From assembly GCF_021976095.1 (NCBI RefSeq), contig NW_025813515.1:1-64000 (forward strand): a DNA stretch of 64,000 nucleotides, given 5' to 3'. Each line of letters starts with the position of its first letter. Positions within the stretch are counted from its first letter, which is position 1. This document shows, piece by piece, positions 11,746 to 23,940 of the stretch. The notes beneath the pieces are model-generated. The model saw only the letters and a list, made by a program, of their open reading frames with translations, had not been told where the DNA came from and did not search any database. The translations under genes and the position numbers were made by a program. The stretch comes from Xenia sp. Carnegie-2017 (lineage: Eukaryota; Cnidaria; Anthozoa; Malacalcyonacea; Xeniidae).

Positions 11746-12748
11746 CCTTTAAGAAAAATGCTCACTGACAAGAACTAACAAACATAATGACTTAACAACA
11801 TGACTGTAAAAGGGTAATTTTACAAAATTACTCACAGGAAAAAATTTTGTATCTTCCATATACTTTTATTAAAAACAGAGAAGATTTCTTTATGCAGGTG
11901 TATCAAAGGTAAAATTAAACTATCACTGTAAGGTAAACACTACCATTCAGGAATATACAGGCAACCTTTGTACATAACTGTTATTAACAACATTATACTG
12001 TTTTCAAAAGTATTTAATGAAAAATTTATTCAAAAATTTTTTAAACATGCAGCCATAGAGTGAAACACTTTATCCAGGCCTGTGGTTGTTAAAATTACAC
12101 CTGTATGGTCACGTCACTCTCAATGGTGAAGACCTGCGTACAAGAATAAATAAAAAATTGACTTACTATACTTCTTGTTAAAGAGCATTCTTACATCCTC
12201 ATGAGTCCATTTCTGTTTTTCTCGGTCTACATCTACCAAATATAGCATACAAATTTTTTTTTTGCTATACAAACTACAATTTTATCCCAAAAGCTTGCTT
12301 CGTGATTTTCACTCTTTTAGAGAATTTAATGAAGAGTGAGAAATCACGAAGCAGGCTTATCAATATAAAATTATAGTTTGTGAATTTTCGTTATAAAAGC
12401 ATGCTCAATATCTTTATAGATTGAGCAAAATATAAATTCCTAAAAGTAAAATAAAGCATCAACTGTCATTCACCTGGTGATTGCCAAAAGGGGTGAAACA
12501 CAGTGTAGCAAATGGTTTCATGATATTATATACGTATACCACTTTATCGGATACCAAAAATACTTTAATATTCACCGTTAGAAATATGCTATTTTGAGAT
12601 GGGATGAACATTTTGCAACCATAGGTAACATGACATTATACTAAAGCTCTGAAACTTAGTCATATGTATCTACTTGAGTACCATCCAGTAACTGGTATCC
12701 ATGAAACTGGTGCTGACATACCAATAGAAGTTAAACTTTATGCCTATT
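11746..12748. other. Non-coding gap, one foldback
   Basis: AT-rich; apart from the foldback at 12270-12380 I see nothing. It may be an intron of the minus-strand gene if the exon-like frame at 12749-12868 belongs to it. Confidence 0.4.
12270..12380. repeat. Foldback element with ~47 bp arms
   Basis: Left arm 12270-12316 (caaactacaatttta... gcttcgtgattttcactctt) pairs with right arm 12332-12380 (aagagtgagaaatcacgaagc ... ttatagtttg) with few mismatches and a 15-base loop. It is a likely non-autonomous transposon of the foldback or MITE type. Confidence 0.8.
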
Positions 12749-12868
12749 TTACTCTTTACCAAACATTGCTTGAAACTTGCACAAAACTGCTGGTTCATTG
12801 TGAACAAATCTTTTTCCTCCTGATGAACCAAGGACATAAAGCTCTTTTTTCCATTCACCAGTAAGCAG
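12749..12868 (-). CDS. Possible exon, minus strand
   Basis: An uninterrupted minus-strand frame reading LLTGEWKKELYVLGSSGG then FVHNEPAVLCKFQAMFGKE looks coding by composition. No family recognised. It may be an upstream exon of the minus-strand gene ending at 11033, about 1 kb away. Splice sites could not be fixed. Confidence 0.25.
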   Translation of the reverse strand: MLTGEWKKELYVLGSSGGKRFVHNEPAVLCKFQAMFGKE

Positions 12869-13660
12869 CTAGCCCTGGCAACCAAGATACTCCAAGTAAC
12901 TGAACTAAAAGAAAAGTAAAATAATTGATAATGGTCACATTAGGCATAAGTACTGCAAAAAGCTATGTATAGTTTGCAACAATATGGACTTTAACAAATG
13001 GCATGAGATGACATTTGTTTTTTTTATTGCTACTATATTCTATTTACTATACATAGTTTCTGTTGTTGTTGGTATTGCTATGATAATTATTATTTCTACA
13101 AATGTAATGCTATACCATCAATGCTATTGTAATGATCATCATTACTGATGGAGAATTAAACAGAATCTTTTGTTGTCCAAACACTATTCTACATATCCCA
13201 AATTATATGACATATATGTCTGCATTACATCTGTGATTAAGACAGTGAAGTACAAATATTGTCATAAAATATCAGCAACAACAGCAACAACAATCATCTC
13301 TTCAGTGATTAATCTTCTTGGAACCAAAAGAATTTTACAATCACTTTTCACAGCATTTAGTAACTGTATAAATTTTCAATTTCACACAAAATTTAAACTT
13401 CATACTACCATTAAATATAGTTTATTATTATTAAATCATTTCTTCATTTATTTTTTCATAGCCTTATGAAACAGTTCAACTGATACATTCCACACAACCA
13501 GAATACTAAAAAGATTTTCATGCCAGATGACGTTCAAGTCAAATTTCATGCCAAAAGAAAAACAAGTTTGCAATAAGAAATAACTTTCTATCTGGTAATC
13601 ACTGCAACCATGTTTGCACAAAAAATGCATGCTCAAAACAAAGAGTTTTACTCAACATAA
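12869..13660. other. Non-coding gap
   Basis: Very AT-rich with short CAA and TTA runs. No coding or structural feature supported. Confidence 0.4.
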
Positions 13661-13902
13661 TGTTATGTTTATTAATTTATGTTAATTTAATAGGATTTAC
13701 GTTATAAGTTATGTTAATTGTTATAAAGCTAAAATATATAAAAAGGAGTTAACTTGTACTATCTAGGCAGTGGTAAAATAAATACATAAATGAAATATAA
13801 AACACTACAGTTGGCGACAAAGATTCGATTCTGATGGACGAAGAAGCCCAAAGTACACAGACAACTGTTGGTTTTAATGTGCCCTTTATGGGACATATGT
13901 AA
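13661..13902 (+). mobile_element. Fossil LTR-element fragment, possibly Ty3/Gypsy-like
   Basis: A 149 bp TGTTATG...CACTACA block (13661-13809) has a TATA-like box and AATAAA as an LTR would. It is followed directly by a primer-site-like word TTGGCGACAAAGAT and a short leader. It is a short fragment only, cut off by the repeat array that begins at about 13903; no body or second LTR is seen. Age cannot be judged. It could be chance. Confidence 0.3.
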
Positions 13903-15540
13903 GAATATTCATCTTATCTTTGTAGAAACTATTATAACAAAGCACATAATCCCTTTTTTCCGTGAAGCCCATGGATGTGTTCGTTCATGATGAAAGAGTC
14001 ATATTGTATAAGGAGGCTCGCGTTCATCACGATTGAGTTATGAGAAAGTTACATTGTAAAAGGTAAAAAGTAAAAAAAAGTATAAACATGCTTAGAGTTT
14101 GTTTAAATTATAATTCAAAAAGGCAGAAGTTGTTTGAACCTTTGAAGTATCCTTGGACGTTCTAGTTTCTTTTATGAGAAGAATTCTTGTAAAGAAAAAG
14201 ACAAATTTTTAAAACAGAAAAATCCCGTTTTCGGTCCGTGCTTCCCGATACCCGTGATAGTTGAGCACTAGAGCGTCGCATGTCAACTAAGGGAACCACA
14301 TATTCCTTGTTTGTTTGCCATGAAGCATATGGATGGTTTGCTCGTGATACATGAGAAACAATAAATGGAGAGTTAAATCTGAAAGATGAAAAGCGATAAA
14401 AATGGTATAAAACATGTTTAAGGTTGTCTTTAATTATAAGTGTCCGATAAAGACAGGGTCATAAGAAGTTAATAGAAACATTGCCTGGTTTTTCTTATGA
14501 GAGGAAAACAAAAAGACAAAATTCGAAAGGAAAAAAACCCCGTTTTCGGTCCATGCTTCCCGATACCTCCTTAAGCTCAAGGCATTAGAACGCCGCATGT
14601 TAACGTTTCGGTAGGAGATTTCGGCCCCTCCACGCTATCCTACTTGGGAGATGCCAATAGCAAGCTTCCGCCCATCAGAACCTGAGATCACCTGCGATAG
14701 GCTTTGCTCAGGGTACGCAGGGAGAGTGCGGTCGCCACCGAAGTGTGGGCCCATAAGCTACTGCATACTATATCGCACCCAGCTTCCACTGCTAGTTGAC
14801 ATCTACTATATGAAGTTTTAGCTTTATATATATATACAAAAATTTAAAGGCGTACGAAAGTTGTGGGATGATTGTTATCGTTACTGCGCATGCGCACATG
14901 ATTTCTTTGATAATTTGCGACTAAATGAGTTAATTGACACAATTGTAGTGCAAATACGTATAGTTGGTCGTTGTCATGACTATGAACAACTACTCGAGTG
15001 GACTGCACATGCTCGAGCAGACTGCGCATGCGCAGATCGTTTCTCAATTAAATTGTTACTAAGCATGCTAGTTACTTCAAAATTGGTGCTAGTAGATGCA
15101 GTTGGTCGTTGCCAGACCACGGGATTGGGTATCTGGTGAAGTTGATTGCGCATGCTCAAGCAGACTGCACAAGCGCAGCTGATTTGTGTTGAAACTTGTG
15201 ACTGAGCGAGCTATTTACTCCAAAATCGGTACTAGTACATCCAGTTGGTCGCTACCATGAGCTTGGAGAGTTTGTGGTGTTGACAACACATGCTCAGACT
15301 CTCAATTAATTTGTGACAGAGCGAGCTCTGAAATTGGTGCTTGTAAATGCGCTGAGCAAGTTTTCAATCATATATTTTTGGAATACTCTTTGTTTTCTTA
15401 TGCTAGTTTTGACAAATGCATATGAAACTCATCAACACTTTGTTACGGCACTCGTAATATCCATGACAACGTTAAAATGTTTTTATTTTCTCTATAATTT
15501 AATGCCTGTATATTGCATGTCATATTTAGCTTTTCTTTGA
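13903..15540 (-). repeat. Inverted partial unit at the left edge of the 2.8 kb array
   Basis: This block is the reverse complement of the middle of the array unit, from the segment after the structured region (near 13903) through the TATA box (about 14825-14840) and the NRF-1-like sub-repeats to a break at 15540. There it flips directly into a forward unit (gcttttctttga then aaaacgggattctttgg). It lacks the minus-strand exon copies. Its variants (ccatccatatgcttcatggc on the unit strand) match the right edge copy rather than the interior copies. Confidence 0.9.
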
Positions 15541-18344
15541 AAAACGGGATTCTTTGGTTTTCAAAATTTGTCTTTTTCTTTACAAGAATTCTTCTCATAA
15601 AAAAACTAGAACGTCCAAGGATACTTCAAACGTTCAAACAACTTCTGCCTTTTTGAACTATAACTTAAAAAAACTCTAAGCATGTTTATACGTTTTTTAT
15701 TTATTACCTTTTACAACGTAACTTTTTCATAACTCTCTCGTGACGAACGAGAGCCTCCTTATACAATATGACTCTTTCATCATGAACGAACGCATCCATG
15801 GGCTTCACGGAAAAAAGGGATTATGTACTTTGTTATAATCGTTTCTACAAAGATAACATTTATTAGGCTAAGAAATTTGAAAATAAAAATATATTTGAGT
15901 TATTAGCAAATGACAAGTCGAGAATTCATTGATCATACTCATTCCAATTGGTCTGGAACAACCATGACATTTATAATTTTGACCATCCAACCCTTTATCA
16001 AGGGCTATATTGTTAATCAACGACAGTATCTTCATACGTCGTTCTTGCTGAACACCTTCAGGTGAAGTAGGATCATCAATAATCTGTTATATACAAAAAC
16101 ATAATTTATCCATAGAATCATAGCAAAGTTACGATGGACAGATGAGAGTTATTAACGCTATAAAACTTAAATTCAATATATCGTATAAAGTACCTCAAAT
16201 CCCGACGATTTCTCGTATCGAAAGGATTCTAAAGTAAAGATGAAAATTAAGATGAGAAAAGAATTGAAACTAGAGAATTTTTCCAAAAAAATGTTGAACC
16301 TGTACACTACCATAAATTCTTCTTCAATGTCTATACTCTAAAAATAATAATCATTAAAACGACAATTTCAAAAAGCATAAAAACTAAGTATTTGTAAATT
16401 GGTGAAAGATACAGGATGAACATGAAACCTTCTCAGAAGACGATGGAACGAGACCATAACCATTTGATGTGTTCCTTCAAACAACGTTTGCGTAATCCGT
16501 TAGCATACCATGAAAACTAACTTCTGGTTTAGGCGACGCTTTACTAGCAACCTCCTCAACGTCTTCAGGACAATTAACGTATACTGAACTGGTGTCACCA
16601 AGGCTCAATGACGATGACCAACCACTAGCCATACCTAATATGTTACCACCAGAGATCTTTCTGGGTAGATCAAGGTTTAGGAACTTCAGACAAGGGTTGT
16701 GTTGAGCTGAGAACTAAAAAGAACAAATATGGATAGATGATGAAGTGGAGAACAAGAATAGAGGTTATAGGAATACGTATACCACTTGGTGCTCTTTCAA
16801 AGATATACATTACAGGATAACTATGGATCCAAGTAGTCTAAACAACTAGGTACATTTAAGCAATCCATCTTCCCATCGTAAACACAAGTGTCAAAAACGT
16901 GATCAAATTACAAAATTCGTGCAATCAAATAGTCGGACATGGTATTGTATTTGTAGAAGAGAGCCAATAAAATAAAAAGATTCTCTTGGCATTTGTAAAT
17001 ATTAGTTTAGAAATACAGATCGACTAATTATAAAGGCAGAAGATGTAGTGAATAAAACCATTTCCCGTCAAATCAAAGGAAAGCTTGGATATGACATGCT
17101 ATGCAAGTATAAAGTTGTAGAGAAAAATAAAAAACATTTTTAACGTTGTCACGGATATTACGAGTGCCGTAACAAAGTGTTGACGAGTTTCATATGCATT
17201 TGTCAAAACAAGCTTAAGTAGACAAAGAGCATGCAGAAAATACATGATGGAAAACTTGCTCAGCGCATCTACAAGCACCAATTTCAGAGCTCGCTCTGTC
17301 ACAAATTAATTGAGAATCTGAGCATGCGTTGTCAACTCCACAAACTCTCCAAGCTCATGGTAACGACCAACTGGATGTACTAGTACCGATTTTGGAGTAA
17401 TTAGCTGGCTCAGTCACACGTTTTAAGACAAATCATCTGCGCATGCGCAGTCTCATTGAGCATGCGCAGTCAACTTGACTAGCTAAAGGTCATGGTCATG
17501 GCAACGACCAACTGCATCTACTAGCACCAATTTTGAAGTAAATAGCAAGTAACAATTTAATAGAGAAATCGTCTGCGCAGTCCACTCGAGTAATTGTTCA
17601 TAGTCATGACAACGACCAACTATATGTACTTGCACTACATTTGTGTCAATTAACTCACTTAGTCGCAAATTATCAAAGAAATCATCTGGGCATGCGCAGT
17701 AACGATAACAATCATCCCACAACTTTCGTACGCCTTTAAATTTTGGTATATATATATAAAGCTAAAACTTCATATAGTAGATATCAACTAGCAGTGGAAG
17801 CTGGGTGCGATATAGTATGCAGTGGCTTAGGGCCCACACTTCGGTGGCGACCGCACTCCCCTGCGTACCCTGAGCAAAGCCTATCGCAGGTGATCTCAGG
17901 CTCTGATGGGCGGAAGCTTGCTATTGGCATCTCCCAAGTAGGATAGCGTGGAGGGCCGAAATCTCCTACCGAAACGTTAACATGCGGCGTTCTAGTGCCT
18001 TGCGCTTAAGAAGGTATCGGGAAGCATGGACCGAAAACGGGTTTTTGCTTTCGATTTTATTCTTTTGTTTTTCTCATAAAACAAACCAAGCAATGTTTCA
18101 ATTAACTTCTTATGACCCTGTCTTCTTCTGACACTTATAAATAAAGACAACCTTAAACATGTTTTATACCAATTTTATCGGTTTATATCTTTCTGATTTA
18201 ACTCTCCCATTTACTGTTTCTCACGTATTACGAGCAAACCATACATATGTTTCATGGAAAACAAACAAGGATTATGTGGTTCCTTTAGTTAACATGCGAC
18301 GCTCTAGTGCTCAACTATCTAGGCTATCGGGAGGCATGGACCGA
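15541..18344 (+). repeat. Array unit 1
   Basis: First forward unit of about 2.8 kb, defined here from the word aaaacgggattcttt to the next one. It contains, in order, the second sub-repeat, minus-strand exon copies (about 15940-16720), NRF-1-like sub-repeats (17340-17710), a TATA box (about 17745) and the structured segment (17775-18045). Near identical to units 2-6 apart from small deletions. Confidence 0.9.
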
Positions 18345-21115
18345 AAACGGATTCTTTGGTTTTCAAAATTTATCTTTTCTTTACAAGAATTCTTCTCATA
18401 AAACTAGAACGTCCAAGGATACTTCCAAACGTTCAAACAACTTCTGCCTTTTGAACTATAACTTAAAAACTCTAAGCATGTTTATACGTTTTTATTTATT
18501 ACCTTTACAACGTAACTTTCATAACTCTCTCGTGATGAACGAGAGCCTCCTTATACAATATGACTCTTTCATCATGAACGAACGCATCCATGGGCTTCAC
18601 GGAAAAGATTATGTACTTTGTTATAATCGTTTCTACAAAGATAACATTTATTAGGCTAAGAAATTTGAAAATAAAAATATATTTGAGTTATTAGCAAATG
18701 ACAAGTCGAGAATTCATTGATCATACTCATTCCAATTGGTCTGGAACAACCATGACATTTATAATTTTGACCATCCAACCCTTTATCAAGGGCTATATTG
18801 TTAATAAGCGACAGTAACTTCATACGTCGTTCTTGCTGAACACCTTCAGGTGAAGTAGGATCATCAATAATCTGTTATATACAAAAACATAATTTATCCA
18901 TAGAATCATAGCAAAGTTACGATGGACAGATGAGAGTTATTAACGCTATAAAACTTAAATTCAATATATCGTATAAAGTACCTCAAATCCCGACGATTTC
19001 TCGTATCGAAAGGATTCTAAAGTAAAGATGAATATTAAGATGAGAAATTTCCAAGAATTGAAACTAGAGAATTTTTCAACAAAAAAATGTTGAAAATACC
19101 TGTACACTACCATAAGATTCTTCAATGTCTATACTCTAAAATAATAATCATTAAAACGACAATTTCAAAAAGCATAAAAAAACTAAGTATTTGTAACATT
19201 GGTGAAAGATACAGGATGAACATGAAACCTTCTCAGAAGACGATGGAACGAGACCATAACCATTTGATGTGAACTTCTTTCAAACAACGTTTGCGTAATC
19301 CGTTAGCATACCATGAAAACTAACTTCTTTAGGCGACGCTTTACTAGCAACCTCAACGTCTTCAGGACAATTAACGTATACTGAACTGGTGTCACAAGGC
19401 TCAATGACGATGACCAACCACTAGCCATACCTAACATGTTACCACCAGAGATCTTTCTTGGGTAGATCAAGGTTTTAGGAACTTCAGACAAGGGTTGTGT
19501 TGAGCTGAGAACAAAAAAGAACAAATATGGATAGATGATGAAGTGGAGAACAAGAATAGAGGTTATAGAAGACACACTACGTATGCTCATTGGTGTTTCA
19601 CAAGAGTATACATTACAGGATAACTATGGATCCAAGTAGTCTAAACAACTAGGTACATTTAAGCAATCCATCTTTCCCATCGTAAACACAAGTGTCAAAA
19701 ACGTGATCAAATTACAAAATTCGTAATCAAATAGTCGGACATGGTATTGTATTTGTAGAAGAGAGCCAATAAAATAAAAAGATTCTCTTGGGGCATTTGT
19801 AAATATTAGTTTAGAAATACAGATCGACTAATTATAAAGGCAGAAGATGTAGGAGTGAATAAAAACCATTTCCCGTCAAATCAAAGGAAAGCTTGGATAT
19901 GATATTATGCAATAAAGTTGTAGAGAAAAAAAAACATTTTTAACGTTGTCACGGATATTACGAGTGCCGTAACAAAGTGTTGACGAGTTTCACATGCATT
20001 TGTCAAACAAGCTTGGTAGACAAAGAGCATGCCAAAAATATATGATGGAAAACTTGCTCAGCGCATCTACAAGCACCAATTTCAGAGCTCGCTCCACAAA
20101 TTAATTGAGAATCTGAGCATGCGTTGTCAACTCCACAAACTCTCCAAGCTCATGGTAACGACCAACTGGATGTACTAGTACCGATTTTGGAGTAATTAGC
20201 CTTCAATCACACTTTAAGACAAATCATCTGCGCATGCGCAGTCTCATTGAGCATGCGCAGTCAACTTGACCAGCCTAAGGTCATGGTCATGGCAACGACC
20301 AACTGCATCTACTAGCACCAATTTTGAAGTAAATAGCATGCTTAGTAACAATTTAATAGAGAAATCGTCTGCGCAGTCCACTCGAGTAATTGTTCATAGT
20401 CATGACAACGACCAACTATATGTACTTGCACTACATTTTGTGTCAATTAACTCACTTAGTCGCAAATTATCAAAGAAATCATCTGGGCGCAGTAACGATA
20501 ACAATCATCCCACAACTTTCGTACGCCTTTAAATTTTGGTATATATATATAAAGCTAAAACTTCATATAGTAGATATCAACTAGCAGTGGAAGCTGGGTG
20601 CGATATAGTATGCAGTGGCTTAGGGCCCACACGGTGGCGACCGCACTCTCCTGCGTACCCTGAGCAAAGCCTATCGCAGGTGATCTCAGGTCTGATAAGG
20701 GCCTATTGGCATCTCCCAAGTAGGATAGCGTGGAGGGGCCGAAATCTCCTACCGAAACGTTAACATGCGGCGTTCTAGTGCCTTGCGCTTAAGGTATCGG
20801 GAAGCATGGACCGAAAACGGGGTTTTGCCGAATTTTATCTTTTGTTTTCTTCTCATAAAACAAACCAAGCAATGTTTCAATTAACTTCTTATGACCCTGT
20901 CTTTCTGACACTTATAAATAAAGACAACCTTAAACATGTTTTATACCAATTTTATCGGTTTATATCTTTCTGATTTAACTCTCCCATTTACTGTTTCTCA
21001 CGTATTACGAGCAAACCATACATATGTTTCCAAACAAACAAGGATTATGTGGTTCTTTAGTTAACATGCGACGCTCTAGTGCTCAACTATCTCGGGCTAT
21101 CGGAGGCATGGACCG
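18345..21115 (+). repeat. Array unit 2
   Basis: Second forward unit, 2.77 kb, same order of parts. The structured segment (20575-20830) carries several short deletions compared with its neighbours, including loss of part of a hairpin loop and of the gcggaagcttgc word. Confidence 0.9.
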
Positions 21116-23940
21116 AAAACGGGATTCTTTGGTTTCAAAATTTATCTTTTTCTTTACAAGAATTCTTTCATAAAAAACTAGAACGTCCAAGGATACTTCA
21201 AACGTTCAAACAACTTCTGCCTTTTGAACTATAACTTAAAAAACTCTAAGCATGTTTATACGTTTTTATTTATTACCTTTTACAACGTAACTTTCTATAA
21301 CCTCTCGTGATGAACGAGAGCCTCCTTATACAATATGACTCTTTCATCATGAACGAACGCATCCATGGGCTTCACGGAAAAAAGGGATTATGTACTTTGT
21401 TATAATCGTTTCTACAAAGATAACATTTATTAGGCTAAGAAATTTGAAAATAAAAATATATTTGAGTTATTAGCAAATGACAAGTCGAGAATTCATTGAT
21501 CATACTCATTCCAATTGGTCAACAACCATGACATTTATAATTTTGAATCCAACCCTTTATCAAGGGCTATATTGTTAATTAACGACAGTAACTTCATACG
21601 TCGTTCTTGCTGAACACCTTCAGGTGAAGTAGGATCATCAATAATCTGTTATATACAAAACATAATTTATCCATAGAATCATAGCAAAGTTACGATGGAC
21701 AGATGAGAGTTATTAACGCTATAAAACTTAAATTCAATATATCGTATAAAGTACCTCAAATCCCGACGATTTCTCGTATCGAAAGGATTCTAAAGTAAAG
21801 ATGAAAATTAAGATGAGAAATTTCCAAGAATTGAAACTAGAGAATTTTTCAACAAAAATGTTGAAAATACCTGTACACTACCATAAGATTCTTCAATGTC
21901 TATACTCTAAAATAATAATCATTAAAACGACAATTTCAAAAAGCATAAAAAAACTAAGTATTTGTAACATTGGTGAAAGATACAGGATGAACATGAAACC
22001 TTCTCAGAAGACGATGGAACGAGACCATAACCATTTGATGTGAACTTCTTTCAAACAACGTTTGCGTAATCCGTTAGCATACCATGAAAACTACCTTCTG
22101 GTTTAGGCGACGCTTTACTAGCAACCTCCTCAACGTCTTCAGGACAATTAACGTATACTGAACTGGTGTCACAGGCTCAATGACGATGACCAACCACTAG
22201 CCATACCTAACATGTTACCACCAGAGATCTTTCTTGGGTAGATCAAGGTTTTAGGAATTTCAGACAAGGGTTGTGTTGAGCTGAGAACTAAAAAAGAACA
22301 AATATGGATAGGTGATGAAGTGGAGAACAAGAATAGAGGTTATAGGAGACACACTACGTATGCTCATTGGTGTTTACAAGAGTATACATTACAGGATAAC
22401 TATGGATCCAAGTAGTCTAAACAACTAGGTACATTTAAGCAATCCATCTTTCCCATCGTAAACACAAGTGTCAAAAAAACGTGATCAAATTACAAAATTC
22501 GTGCAATCAAATAGTCGGACATGGTATTGTATTTGTAGAAGAGAGCCAATAAAATAAAAAGATTCTCTTGGGGCATTTGTAAATATTAGTTTAGAAATAC
22601 AGATCGACTAATTATAAAGGCAGAAGATGTAGGAGTGAATAAAAACCATTTCCCGTCAAATCAAAGGAAAGCTTGGATATGACATGCAATATGCAAGTAT
22701 AAAGTTGTAGAGAAAAATAAAACATTTTAACGTTGTCACGGATATTACGAGTGCCGTAACAAAGTGTTGACGAGTTTCATGCATTTGTCAAACAAGCTTA
22801 AGTAGACAAAGAGCATGCCAAAAATATATGATGGAAAACTTGCTCAGCGCATCTACAAGCACCAATTTAGAGCTCGCTCTGTCACAAATTAATTGAGAAT
22901 CTGAGCATGCGTTGTCAACTCCACAAACTCTCCAAGCTCATGGTAACGACCAACTGGATGTACTAGTACCGATTTTGGAGTAATTAGCTCGCTCAGTCAC
23001 ACGTTTTAAGACAAATCATCTGCGCATGCGCAGTCTCATTGAGCATGCGCAGTCAACTTGACCAGCTACCTAAGGTCATGGTCATGGCAACGACCAACTG
23101 CATCTACTAGCACCAATTTTGAAGTAAATAGCATGCTTAGTAACAATTTAATAGAGAAATCTGCGCAGTCCACTCGAGTAATTGTTCATAGTCATGACAA
23201 CGACCAACTATATGTACTTGCACTACATTTGTGTCAATTAACTCACTTAGTCGCAAATTATCAAAGAAATCATCTGGGCATGCGCAGTAACGATAACAAT
23301 CATCCCACAACTTTCGTACGCCTTTAAATTTTGGTATATATATATAAAGCTAAAACTTCATATAGTAGATATCAACTAGCAGTGGAAGCTGGGTGCGATA
23401 TAGTATGCAGTGGCTTAGGGGCCCACACTTCGGTGGCGACCGCACTCTCCTGCGTACCCTGAGCAAAGCCTATCGCAGGTGATCTCAGGGTCTGATGGGC
23501 GGAAGCTTGCTATTGGCATCTCCCAAGCAGGATAGCGTGGAGGGGCCGAAATCTCCTACCGAAACGTTAACATGCGGCGTTCTAGTGCCTTGCGCTTAAG
23601 AAGGTATCGGGAAGCATGGACCGAAAACGGGGTTTTTTGCTTTCGAATTTTATCTTTTTGTTTTCTTCTCATAAAACAAACCAAGCAATGTTTCAATTAA
23701 CTTCTTATGACCCTGTCTTCTTCTGACACTTATAAATAAAGACAACCTTAAACATGTTTTATACCAATTTTATCGGTTTATATCTTTCTGATTTAACTCT
23801 CCCATTTACTGTTTCTCACGTATTACGAGCAAACCATACATATGTTTCATGGAAAACAAACAAGGATTATGTGGTTCCCTTTAGTTAACATGCGACGCTC
23901 TAGTGCTCAACTATCTCGGGCTATCGGGAGGCATGGACCG
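21116..23940 (+). repeat. Array unit 3
   Basis: Third forward unit, 2.82 kb. NRF-1-like pair at about 23021-23055, TATA box at about 23335, structured segment to the T-run near 23635. Confidence 0.9.
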
